From contig DASPJR010000116.1 of assembly GCA_035628505.1 (NCBI GenBank), positions 34,362 to 98,361 of the forward strand: DNA of 64,000 nt, in the 5' to 3' direction. This document shows positions 10,301 to 16,822 of this stretch, piece after piece. The DNA is from DASPJR01 sp035628505 (GTDB taxonomy: Bacteria; Planctomycetota; SZUA-567; H5-PLA8). The stretch's first letter is position 1; the number at the start of each line of letters is the position of its first letter. The notes below the pieces were generated by a model. That model worked only from the letters and a program-made list of their open reading frames with translations. It was not told the origin of the DNA and searched no databases. The translations under genes were made by a program, and so were the position numbers.

Positions 10301-10609
10301 GCGCGACTGCTTTTCATCGTTGATGCAGACTCCCTCAATGACAATCAGCGAAGAAAAGACTTTGGTGCTCTCGCCGCTGCTCATGCGGACATCGAGATCG
10401 GCTTTGAAAAACCGGTCGCCGGCGAGCAGCGCGCTCTCGACGTTTCCCAGCCGCTCGAGCGCCATTGTTTTCAGGCTGTAGCGCACGGAATCGCCGACGA
10501 GCAAAGCGCCGACAAGGACAGCCGTTCCGACGGCAGCAGCCAATCCGGCGGCGAGGTGAGCTCGCCAGTGGTACGCCAGGCTGCGGAGAATGAGAGTGGA
10601 ACGCGTCAC
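7313..10609 (-). CDS. FtsX-type ABC transporter permease (duplicated MacB/LolCE-like)
   Basis: About 1,098 residues from a GTG at 10609; a longer in-frame ATG at 10726 would add an arginine-rich tail inside the ATPase gene and is unlikely. One membrane helix at the N-terminus (LAAGLAAAVGTAVLVGALL) is followed by a roughly 450-residue periplasmic domain, then a block of helices with FtsX character, a second periplasmic domain, and a C-terminal FtsX block (ALGALGMLLGSLGLGIVV, RRSELAVLRAIGFS). The two FtsX blocks in one chain match the large duplicated permeases of the MacB/LolC superfamily. The ATPase gene ends 22 nt upstream on the same strand, so the two form one transporter, probably moving lipoprotein, lipid or peptide across the envelope; the cargo is unknown. 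Confidence 0.88.
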   Translation of the reverse strand: MTRSTLILRSLAYHWRAHLAAGLAAAVGTAVLVGALLVGDSVRYSLKTMALERLGNVESALLAGDRFFKADLDVRMSSGESTKVFSSLIVIEGVCINDEKQSRANQVQILGVPPDFGRIGEHWPADELKKGEIFLNARLAAALNAKVGDAIRVRIYKPSLLSHDAPLGSEEKNAAVLRAAVKAILPDRGLGRFSFNANQIAPLNAYLPLNDVQEKIEQKGRANVLLALPNAPAPDAQLKKKWSLEDAQLRMRAEEKLRFIEISSPRVFLDESLTDQMLRDGGLGVTTYFVNALRANGKETPYSMVTAGTPPLVPKDTKDDEIVINEWEAEDLQARRGDKVEIEYFTVGLLRKLEKKTATFTVKDIVTINTVHADRELMPDFPGIADVDTTHDWDSSIPIDMKKIRQKDEDYWKKYRGTPKAFITLKRGVELWQNRFGKYTAMRFVFEGDPELAKEALAVRIRQTIDPAKVGLSFVPVRSLALQASGQAIDFGMLFLGFSFFLIAAAVLLMALIYQFNIESRAIENGVLLALGAAPTAVRNILWYEGLFTATLGSALGTFGGNFYAKAMLDALATRWRAAVGTSALEFHAEPLSLLIGFLSGVAIAALAIFLAVRRQASLPARQLLASGGAELQSGERPGHFWSYAGIACFAGALGIVAVALRSAESSAAQAFFGAGGLLLLAALSAVRLLLADSNAPSTAQPGTSAFIELLRLGVRSASRRSKRSLATAALLACGSFLVVAVGANKLDATLDGARKESGTGGFALFARSTIPIFEDLNSAEGRTNAGIPDEGLADATLFPLRVKAGDEASCLNLNRAQKPRILGISDKMIERGGFSFAARIAGIGDPAQPWTMLKQREGSTLYGICDFQSLTWALGKKVGDTIQVTDENGAERSIKIVGAVANSILQGSILISEESFLELYPSESGYREFLIDAPSDRIAAVKSFLERSLQDDGFTATPAVQRLAEFNAVQNTYLSTFQALGALGMLLGSLGLGIVVMRNVLERRSELAVLRAIGFSHLSLGWLVLSEHLWLLVLGLGAGVIAALIAVAPQIGSTSMPLPTASIAVSLGLILACGLFSAVAATLGMLRTPLLAALRNE

Positions 10610-10631
10610 AGGATTGCCAGCCAAAATCAGG

Positions 10632-11369
10632 TTAAGGGGGAGTCGTGACCGGCGACGTTTTCGCCACCGGCACCAGCGTTCCATCACGAAGCTCAAACAG
10701 CAAATCCATGCGCTGCGCGACCTCAAGCGTGTGCGTGACCACTACCAGGGCGACTTTTTCCTCGCGTTTCAGCTCGGCCAACAGCGCGGCGATATTGTCC
10801 GCCGACGCATGATCGAGGCTTCCGGTGGGTTCGTCAGCCAGCAGCAGGCGCGGGCCGTTGATGAGCGCGCGAACGACGGCCGCGCGCTGGCGCTCCCCGC
10901 CGGAGAGCCGCGCCGGACGGTCGTTGATGCGCGCGCTCAAACCGACGCGCTCGAGAAGGCGCTTGGCACGCGGCAACGCGCCCTCTCCCTTAATTGCGTC
11001 CGCGCTGGCGCCGTTGACCACCGTCGGCAACAGTACGTTTTCGAGCACCGAACATTGCGGCAGCAGGTGGTGCGACTGGAAGACGAAGCCGATGTTTATA
11101 TTTCGAAAACGCGCCAGTTCCGGCTCGCTGAGCTTGAACGGATCGGTGCCGAAAATGTCCACGCTGCCGGAGGTGGGCGTGTCGAGCGTGCCGAGAATGT
11201 TCAGCAGCGTCGTCTTGCCTGAGCCCGACGGGCCCATGATCGCGACCGATTTTCCGGCGAACACGTTCAACGAGAGGTCGCGCAGAATCTCGCGCACGTC
11301 GGCGCCGCTCTCGTAACGCTTGCAGATTTTCTGAATCTGAATTCCGCTCATGGGTTGCTCTGCATTCAA
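10632..11369 (-). CDS. ABC transporter ATP-binding protein (LolD/MacB family)
   Basis: A 245-residue ATPase with every canonical motif: Walker A GPSGSGKT, Q-loop (FVFQSHHLLP), signature LSGGERQR, Walker B LLLADEPTGSLD and H-loop VTHT. The sequence LADEPTGSLD and the overall length place it in the LolD/MacB/FtsE group that pairs with FtsX-type permeases, and the next gene downstream is such a permease. The ATG at 11369 lies 5 nt after the stop of the PaaK-like gene with GAGAGAAG as ribosome site; the internal ATG at 11351 is a possible alternative. The tight spacing implies an operon with both neighbours. Confidence 0.93.
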   Translation of the reverse strand: MNAEQPMSGIQIQKICKRYESGADVREILRDLSLNVFAGKSVAIMGPSGSGKTTLLNILGTLDTPTSGSVDIFGTDPFKLSEPELARFRNINIGFVFQSHHLLPQCSVLENVLLPTVVNGASADAIKGEGALPRAKRLLERVGLSARINDRPARLSGGERQRAAVVRALINGPRLLLADEPTGSLDHASADNIAALLAELKREEKVALVVVTHTLEVAQRMDLLFELRDGTLVPVAKTSPVTTPP

Positions 11370-11374
11370 TAGAA

Positions 11375-12682
11375 CTAATCTTCTCTCACGCGAATCCAGC
11401 GCTTTGCCTTCATTTCAAAGCGCGGCAGCGTGCCCGTTCCGACAACCTCAACGGGAATACGCAGCGAGAACACGCGCTGGAACTCGGCGCACAATTGCTT
11501 TGCGGTCGCGGCTGTATCCGGGCCGCAACCTTCGATACTCACTTTCAGCTCAGTCATCGAACGCTGCTGCCGCACCTCGACACGGAACTCGGCAATATCA
11601 GCGAAGCGCCGGACCACATCTTCGATGGCGCTGGGATACACATTGATGCCGCGCACCACCAGCATGTCATCCACGCGCCCGAGAATTCCGCCGTCCAGCG
11701 CCACGAACGAGCGCCCGCATTCACAGGGCGAGCGGCGCGATAGCTTGACCAGGTCGCCGGTGCGGTAGCGGATCGCCGGGCTTCCGCTGCGCCCAAGATT
11801 CGTAAGGATGAGCTCGCCGCTTTCTCCATCGGCCACGGGCTTGCCTGTTTTCGGATCGACGCATTCGGCGATGTACTCGGGGTCGATTACATGCAGCCGG
11901 CCGCGGTTTTTCTCGCATTCAAAACACGCGGGCCCAACCTCGGTCATGCCGTAGTGATCGACGCAGCGGGCGCCCCACGCCTCTTCGATGCGGCTGCGCG
12001 TCTGCGGCACGCTTCCACCAGGCTCGCCGGCAACCAGCAGCAGGCGCACGGGCGAGAGCGCTATGTTGATCTTCTCCTCTTCAGCGACCTCCGCCATGCG
12101 CAGCGCGTACGTCGGCGTGCAGCAGACGACGGTGATGCCGTTATCCAGGATAAAACGCAGCCGCGCGGAAGTGCTCAGGCCGCCCGCGGGAAAACACAGC
12201 GCGCCGTAGCGCACCGCGGATTCGAATGCGGTCCAGAAGCCCAGGAATGGCCCGAATGAGAAGGCGAAGCAGATGCGGTCTTTGGGAGTGACTCCGGCCG
12301 ACGCGTAGATCCACGACCAATTGCCGAGCATCCATTCCCAGGACTCGCGCGTGTCCAGCCAGCGCAAAGGGCTTCCCGTGCTGCCGGAGGTCTGGTGGTA
12401 GCGGCAGTAATGAGCGAGTGGAAACGACAGGTTGCTGCCAAATGGCGCGGCGCGGGCCTGGTCGGCGACAAGGTCCGCTTTCGTCAAAAAGGGAAGATCC
12501 TCAAGCGAGACCTTGCCAAGATCGGAACTTTTGATTCCCGCGGCTTTGAATCTGGCTTTGTAGAAGCGGTTTTCTGAGAGCTGCTGAAGCAGGCCGTGCA
12601 GCCTTGTTTTCTGCCCAGCGGCAAGCTCAGCGATAGAGCTCTTTTCAAGGGCGGTGTTGTGGAAGCTGCCGTGCGTTTTCAT
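11375..12682 (-). CDS. Phenylacetate-CoA ligase-like adenylate-forming enzyme (PaaK family)
   Basis: 435 residues from the ATG at 12682. The ATP-binding loop YHQTSGSTGSP is at about residue 95-105, the aryl-adenylate motif DHYGMTEVGP in the middle, RYRTGDL in the hinge, and the C-terminal PaaK motif GRVDDMLVVRGINVYPS. A C-terminal lysine (EMKAKRWI) is in the position of the catalytic Lys. The enzyme should activate an aromatic or other carboxylic acid to its CoA thioester through an adenylate. No phenylacetate degradation genes are nearby; instead it precedes an ABC exporter, so the ligase may serve the synthesis of an exported compound, which is inference. Confidence 0.88.
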   Translation of the reverse strand: MKTHGSFHNTALEKSSIAELAAGQKTRLHGLLQQLSENRFYKARFKAAGIKSSDLGKVSLEDLPFLTKADLVADQARAAPFGSNLSFPLAHYCRYHQTSGSTGSPLRWLDTRESWEWMLGNWSWIYASAGVTPKDRICFAFSFGPFLGFWTAFESAVRYGALCFPAGGLSTSARLRFILDNGITVVCCTPTYALRMAEVAEEEKINIALSPVRLLLVAGEPGGSVPQTRSRIEEAWGARCVDHYGMTEVGPACFECEKNRGRLHVIDPEYIAECVDPKTGKPVADGESGELILTNLGRSGSPAIRYRTGDLVKLSRRSPCECGRSFVALDGGILGRVDDMLVVRGINVYPSAIEDVVRRFADIAEFRVEVRQQRSMTELKVSIEGCGPDTAATAKQLCAEFQRVFSLRIPVEVVGTGTLPRFEMKAKRWIRVRED

Positions 12683-12713
12683 GAGATTCCACTCGCATCC
12701 GCGCCCTACAAAT

Positions 12714-12731
12714 GACAGGCTCGCGCCTGTC
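12714..12731. repeat. Short hairpin GACAGGC-TCGC-GCCTGTC
   Basis: A perfect 7-bp stem with a 4-nt loop, starting 2 nt after the stop of the DMT-type gene. There is only a weak T-rich tail (ATTTGT) on the minus strand, so it is at best a poor terminator. A shorter version of the same palindrome occurs at 33148-33162, suggesting a dispersed element. Confidence 0.5.
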
Positions 12732-12732
12732 C

Positions 12733-13221
12733 TCAACTGGGCTTAAACAACGTGACCAGTGCACCGCCCGAGGCCGCCATGATCAGGCCGGCGACAAAGC
12801 GCCAATCCAGGCTCATCAGTCCCTCTTTGGGCGGCTTGACAATCAGACCATAAAGCGCGGCAACGATCGGCGCGCCGGCAAAGACGACGCTCATCACGTT
12901 CGATGCGGCCAGTGGCGCTTTTCCTTGTAGCGTCAAAGGATGTGTGTTCAGCGCGATCAGCACCGTGAGTGCGCCAATGGCGCCAAGCGTGCCGGCGAAA
13001 AGCGAAAGCCAGATCCCTTCGGACTTAAACTCCCACTTGGGCTCTTTCCCGCTGATGGCGATCAGCGCCAGTGGTGCCAGCACGGCGATGAGAAAGTAGG
13101 CCACGCCGACAAACAGAAACGCCTTCATGCGGTCATGATGAAAACCGACTGCGCCTTTGTTCAGAAAGGCGCCGTACAAACCCCAGCAGATGACGGTTAC
13201 CAGCGCGTACGCGACCCACAT
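12733..13221 (-). CDS. DMT/EamA-like integral membrane protein, half-size
   Basis: 162 residues with about five hydrophobic helices: WVAYALVTVICWGLYGAFL, a helix near 35-57, one near 70-90 (LSLFAGTLGAIGALTVLIAL), one near 105-122 and a C-terminal one (FVAGLIMAASGGALVTLF). The WGLYGAFLNKGA start and the TLGAIGALTVLIALN segment resemble one EamA repeat of the drug/metabolite transporter superfamily, so the protein is half the length of a typical ten-helix carrier and may work as a dimer. A nearly perfect 22-bp palindrome lies 43 nt upstream. The substrate is unknown. Confidence 0.8.
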   Translation of the reverse strand: MWVAYALVTVICWGLYGAFLNKGAVGFHHDRMKAFLFVGVAYFLIAVLAPLALIAISGKEPKWEFKSEGIWLSLFAGTLGAIGALTVLIALNTHPLTLQGKAPLAASNVMSVVFAGAPIVAALYGLIVKPPKEGLMSLDWRFVAGLIMAASGGALVTLFKPS

Positions 13222-13263
13222 GTTTCAGGTTCTCCCCATCCGGTGTCAAAACTGTATAAACCA

Positions 13264-13285
13264 CATAATACGTAAACGTAGTATG
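13264..13285. promoter_or_regulatory. 22-bp operator-like palindrome upstream of the DMT-type gene
   Basis: CATAATACGT-AA-ACGTAGTATG is an inverted repeat with 9 of 10 arm positions matching. It lies 43 nt upstream of the start codon of the membrane protein gene at 12733-13221, in AT-rich sequence that stands out from its surroundings. On the minus strand a TTTACA hexamer overlaps it, so a bound dimeric repressor could block a promoter there. No regulator gene is adjacent. Confidence 0.45.
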
Positions 13286-13320
13286 TAAACAAGAAAAGTT
13301 TCTTCGCGACGAAAACGGAC

Positions 13321-13743
13321 TCAGCCGGGATGAACGTCGATTTTTTCGGCAAACTCTTTTGGAATGAAAGTCGCCTGCATGCGGCCCTCGCGGATTGTAC
13401 AGCAGACCACCGTCACAGATCCCGTTGCGCAAATTTCCGGCTCGCCCGATTTGCGGAACGCAAAGGAGTACGTGATCGCCTTCTCTGTCTTCTTCGCCAC
13501 CGTGAGATGGATGTCAACCAGATCTTCAAACTTGAGCGGACGTTTGTACTCGCAGCTGCAGGCAACGCGCGGCCAGCCGATCGCCGGCGCGGCGGTCTTC
13601 TCGAAGATGGTCAGGCCCAGCGAGCGAATGAACGCGTGCTCCGCGCCTTCCATGAAGCGGTAGTAATTGGAAAAGTGCATGATGCCGGCCATGTCCGTTT
13701 CAGAAAACTCGACCCGGCGCGTCAGTGTGAATTCACTTGCCAT
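13321..13743 (-). CDS. Hot-dog acyl-CoA thioesterase (YbgC/4HBT type)
   Basis: 140 residues from the ATG at 13743, which has AGGAG 7 nt upstream; a longer frame to 13887 runs back through the glycosyltransferase gene and has no support. The motif ETDMAGIMHFSNYYRFME is the YbgC/FadM active-site pattern (Asp near residue 14 followed by the central helix), and the length is normal for the family. It should hydrolyse a short or branched acyl-CoA or hydroxybenzoyl-CoA. Its start overlaps the end of the glycosyltransferase gene by 11 nt, so the two are translationally coupled. Confidence 0.9.
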   Translation of the reverse strand: MASEFTLTRRVEFSETDMAGIMHFSNYYRFMEGAEHAFIRSLGLTIFEKTAAPAIGWPRVACSCEYKRPLKFEDLVDIHLTVAKKTEKAITYSFAFRKSGEPEICATGSVTVVCCTIREGRMQATFIPKEFAEKIDVHPG

Positions 13744-15052
13744 GAGTTGCTCCTGCCAGCGGTTTTCCATGCGACTCGCGGACTTTCTGGAACGTCGTGG
13801 CGACGTCAGCCGCCATGCGTTCGAGCGTGAATTTCTCCAGCACGGCCTTCCGACCAGTGTTCCCGAGTTCGCGTCGCAGATCCGCATTTAAGAGAAGAGC
13901 GTCAATGTGCGACGCCAATTGGGTGACATTGCCCGGCTCGTAAAGTTTGCCGCCGCCGGTCTGCGCGAGAATTTCAGGGAAGCCGCCATTGCCAGGCTGA
14001 ACCACAGGAACGCCGCACGCAAGCGCCTCGAGAACGTAAAGCCCGAACGATTCGCCGTACTCGGCGGGAACGGAAAAAACAGTGAGCGAGCGCAGAAAAT
14101 CGATCTTCTGCTGTCGCGTGACATTCGGGAAAAAAGAAACGTGTTCGCTCAAGCCGTCCTTCTTCAACTGCGTCTGAACGTCGGAGACGAAGCTTTCGTC
14201 CCCAGCCGTCTTTGATCCCGCAACATGCAGGCGTAACGCGGGGTGGCTGGCGCGGAGCCGCCTGAACGCATCGACCAGGGTCCGCAATCCTTTTTCCGGT
14301 GCCATGCGCGCCAAAAAGCCGAGCACCGGCACTGCATCGCCGGCCGGCCCGGACGGCTCATAGCCGGTCACATCAATTCCGTTGTGAATGACATGGATGC
14401 GCTCCGGGCGCAGCGCCAGCCGGGACTGCATCACCTTGCCGTAATAGTCGCTGACCGCAATGAAGCCGTCGATTTCCGCAGCGCGCTCGCGGAGAAGATC
14501 CCAAGCCTGCGTGCGTTGCGGAGCGGGCAGCCCATCGAGGAAAAAGTCCTCGCCTTGAAGCGTGCAGAGCACCGGGACCTTCAGGGTTTTCTGCAGCTGC
14601 CGCGTAACACCGGCCAAGAGAATGTTGCTCAGGCAGATGACGTCGGGCTTGGAATTTTCTGAAAGCCAGCGCGTGAGCTTGCTGAGCTCCTTGGCCTGGA
14701 AGCCGTCCTCGCCCTTGAGCATCGAAATCGTGAGCTCGCCCAGTTCCTTTGGCTCGGTTTTGATTCCGAAGCTGAGTGCTTTCTTGATGAGTGCGGGATT
14801 GTCGAGGCCGCGATCGACCCACTCCGGGGTCTTGCGGAAAAGTGCGGCTTTCTGCTGCAGGAAAACATTCAGGCCGCCAAAGAAAATCCGCTCGTGGCTG
14901 TTGTCCTTTTCCTCGGTAGTTAGCGGCGTATAGAGAGGGATGAGCAGGGTGTCATGACCCAGCTTGCGCAGGGCGGCGGCGAGCGCATTATCGCGCATGC
15001 AGGCGCCGCAGTACATTCCGCCAGCGCCGGGAGTTAGCTGGACGATGTTCAT
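13733..15052 (-). CDS. GT-B glycosyltransferase (GT4-like)
   Basis: 439 residues from the ATG at 15052, giving the N-terminus MNIVQLTPGAGGMYCGACMR, with the glycine-rich loop and a Cys pair typical of a GT4 subgroup widespread in planctomycetes. The C-terminal Rossmann domain has the Glycos_transf_1 features GFLARMAPEKGL (donor loop) and the EX7E-type motif EYGESFGLYVLEALACGVPVV. It should transfer a sugar from a nucleotide donor to a glycan or lipid acceptor at the cytoplasmic face. The acceptor is unknown. Its last codons overlap the thioesterase start. Confidence 0.9.
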   Translation of the reverse strand: MNIVQLTPGAGGMYCGACMRDNALAAALRKLGHDTLLIPLYTPLTTEEKDNSHERIFFGGLNVFLQQKAALFRKTPEWVDRGLDNPALIKKALSFGIKTEPKELGELTISMLKGEDGFQAKELSKLTRWLSENSKPDVICLSNILLAGVTRQLQKTLKVPVLCTLQGEDFFLDGLPAPQRTQAWDLLRERAAEIDGFIAVSDYYGKVMQSRLALRPERIHVIHNGIDVTGYEPSGPAGDAVPVLGFLARMAPEKGLRTLVDAFRRLRASHPALRLHVAGSKTAGDESFVSDVQTQLKKDGLSEHVSFFPNVTRQQKIDFLRSLTVFSVPAEYGESFGLYVLEALACGVPVVQPGNGGFPEILAQTGGGKLYEPGNVTQLASHIDALLLNADLRRELGNTGRKAVLEKFTLERMAADVATTFQKVRESHGKPLAGATHGK

Positions 15053-15107
15053 TGCCGCCCAGTTTAACCGCAGGAGCCGTGCGGCGCTGAGCAGATTTTC
15101 TGAACAC

Positions 15108-15143
15108 AAAAAGAGCAGGGCGCGGTGATAAGCCGCGCCCTGC
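15108..15143 (-). terminator. Rho-independent terminator of the HMA selenoprotein gene
   Basis: An 11-bp perfect stem (GCAGGGCGCGG at 15115-15125 pairing with 15133-15143, 7-nt loop) is followed on the minus strand by TCTTTTTGTG. It lies 36 nt after the TAG of the small HMA gene, so transcription of that gene appears to end at its annotated stop, not at the internal TGA. Confidence 0.85.
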
Positions 15144-15178
15144 GCTCGACAGACTGCACAAAGTCGTTGAAAAGGGCA

Positions 15179-15487
15179 CTAAGCCTTTTTCTCTGCCGCT
15201 GAATACTTCGTACCTTTGAGGACAGCGATCAGTTTTTCGACGCTTGTCTTGGCGGGATTGTAGCTGATGACGGCGAGCTTCTTGTCGTAATCAACTTCAA
15301 CCTTCGTGACGCCTTCGGCTTTCTCGTAGGCAGTGACCACTGCCTTCTTGCACCCGGCGCCTCACGTCATTCCGGTAATCTGAAGTGTGACACTGGCCAG
15401 CTTTTCTTCCGCGCTGACGCTCGATGCCGCCAGGAAGGCGACGCAGAACGCCAATGCGGCGACGGACAAACGCAGTCTGTCGTGCAT
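15179..15487 (-). CDS. Secreted heavy-metal-associated (HMA) protein with in-frame TGA: candidate selenoprotein
   Basis: 102 residues if the TGA at 15364-15362 (codon 42) is read as selenocysteine. The ATG at 15487 has AGGAGA 8 nt upstream. Residues 1-26 are a signal peptide ending in SVSA, so the protein is exported. An HMA ferredoxin-like fold follows: LQITGMT-U-GAGC-KKAV at 36-50, then EGVTKVEVDYDKKLAVI and a final YNPAKTSVEKLIAVLKG, the full beta-alpha-beta-beta-alpha-beta pattern. The TGA falls on the first metal-binding cysteine; the second ligand is Cys46, giving U-x3-C in place of the usual C-x2-C. A hairpin with a GGUC loop follows 17 nt after the TGA. No stop other than this TGA interrupts the frame. 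A sequencing error or a decayed gene remains possible. Confidence 0.75.
15329..15344 (-). promoter_or_regulatory. bSECIS-like hairpin downstream of the in-frame TGA
   Basis: On the minus strand GGCAGT-GGTC-ACTGCC forms a perfect 6-bp stem with a 4-nt loop beginning GGU. The loop G lies 23 nt after the TGA. Bacterial SECIS elements need a stem with a small loop containing G, placed about 16-37 nt after the UGA, and the E. coli fdhF element has the loop AGGUCU, so size, spacing and loop sequence fit. Binding by SelB is inferred. Confidence 0.6.
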
Positions 15488-15608
15488 GTGCTTTTCTCCT
15501 CGGTTATGACGCCTTCGATCTGAAGCGTCCATATGCCGGACACAATTCCGGCCCGCGAGAGTCTAGCAAGCTTTTCCAAAATGGCAAGATGTCATCGAGC
15601 CGCTTCGT

Positions 15609-15791
15609 TCATCGCGACGCTTCGGACGGTAGGGGGCCATCCGAGTCGGGCTGCAGCCGCGACGGGAGGTGCTCCCCCGTTTCGCTGCCCTGCGTGTCAC
15701 TGGGCAGGTGACGCTCCTGGCGCATGGCAAGCCGGTCCGGGCGGTCAATGTCTTTGGGTTTGAGTTTCTTCTGGCGTTTCGCGCGTGCCAT
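15609..15791 (-). CDS. Small basic hypothetical protein
   Basis: 60 residues from an ATG at 15791 with AGGA about 9 nt upstream. The N-terminus is strongly basic (MARAKRQKKLKPKDI) and the rest is charged and Ser/Pro-rich, with no hydrophobic segment or recognised domain. It lies 121 nt upstream of the HMA gene on the same strand. The good ribosome site is the main support; it could still be a chance frame. Confidence 0.35.
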   Translation of the reverse strand: MARAKRQKKLKPKDIDRPDRLAMRQERHLPSDTQGSETGEHLPSRLQPDSDGPLPSEASR

Positions 15792-15883
15792 ACTAACGTT
15801 CCTCAAGCATAGCGGCGCTGCAGCCGCGTTTTGTTTAAGCGCCGCAAGGCCTGTACCGAAAGCGTTTCCGGACTGATCTTTGA

Positions 15884-16801
15884 ATGCTCTGCCAGCGGCT
15901 CTACCGGTTTATTCCTCTTGTCCTTGTGCCCCTGTCCTGCGCGGCATTCAGCGGCGAAAGCACAGCGGCTGAGCGCGAAAAGAAAATAAACGCCGTATAC
16001 GCTTCAGTCGCGCCTGAGGTAGACCGCAATTACGAGCGCCTCGGATCCCCGAAGAGCACGGACTGGCGGGCGCACGAGCAGGAAGAACCTCAATCGCTTG
16101 AGGACTTCATGTACTGCGAGCGGGCGAAGATTACGCCCGAGCGTTTCACAATCGTCCTGCAGCCGCTCGGCCGTTTCGATGCGGCTCAACGCAAGCTGAT
16201 TCAGGACCTTTCTGAATACGCGGCTCTTTTCTTTCAGCTCCCCGTTCGCGTGGCCGGTGACCTGGACCTTGAGGTGCTCGATAAGGGCCTGAATCTCTCG
16301 CGGCTTGTGACGGCTGGCCGCTACACGCGTAAGACCAAGTACGACGCCGAGCGCATTCTGGACGTGGTTTTGAAGAATTTAGTTCCCCGCGACGCGGCGA
16401 TTTACATCGCCGTCACCAATGTGGAACTCGATGCCGAAGAGCAGGATGTTTTCGGATATGCCAGCACGACTGAACGCGCCGGCCTGATCAGCTTTGCTGG
16501 TTATTATAAAGCGTCAAAAGGCGCCGCGGATGCGACCACGCGGCGACGCGCCTTCAAGTTTCTGAATCACGAAGTCGGGCACATGCTCGGCCTGGAGCAC
16601 TGCCAGTTTTACCGCTGCTCGATGAACGGATGCAATAATCTTCAGCAGGCCGACGAGACGCTGCATTACTGCCCGGTATGTCAGTCAAAGCTGAAGTGGG
16701 CGCTCGAATATGATCCCAAGAAACGTGATGCCGCGCTGCAGGAGTTCTATCTGGCGCAGGGTCTCAGTAAAATACTGGAAGCGAAGGCCCGGTCGAAGTG
16801 A
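15884..16801 (+). CDS. Archaemetzincin-type zinc metalloprotease (M54) with signal sequence
   Basis: 305 residues. The zinc site HEVGHMLGLEH at 229-239 (His229, Glu230, His233, His239) is followed by Cys240, CSMNG at 245-249 and CPVC at 263-266, the archaemetzincin arrangement HExxHxxGxxHC-x4-CxM plus a second Cys pair that binds a structural zinc. Peptidase family M54 proteins are usually about 180-200 residues and cytoplasmic. Here a hydrophobic N-terminus (IPLVLVPLSCAAF) suggests export or membrane anchoring, and about 60 extra residues precede the fold. The next gene follows after 21 nt, so the two may be co-transcribed. The substrate is unknown. Confidence 0.9.
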   Translation: MLCQRLYRFIPLVLVPLSCAAFSGESTAAEREKKINAVYASVAPEVDRNYERLGSPKSTDWRAHEQEEPQSLEDFMYCERAKITPERFTIVLQPLGRFDAAQRKLIQDLSEYAALFFQLPVRVAGDLDLEVLDKGLNLSRLVTAGRYTRKTKYDAERILDVVLKNLVPRDAAIYIAVTNVELDAEEQDVFGYASTTERAGLISFAGYYKASKGAADATTRRRAFKFLNHEVGHMLGLEHCQFYRCSMNGCNNLQQADETLHYCPVCQSKLKWALEYDPKKRDAALQEFYLAQGLSKILEAKARSK

Positions 16802-16822
16802 TTCGTCTTCGGCCTGGCGTGC

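Noticed and set aside
8846..10648. 600-codon open frame on the plus strand
   Set aside because: It lies antisense to the ABC permease gene, whose motifs and codon use are convincing; the antisense protein has no family features.
15367..15579. 70-codon open frame overlapping the HMA gene
   Set aside because: Different frame, no ribosome site, and no recognisable domain, whereas the HMA frame has both.
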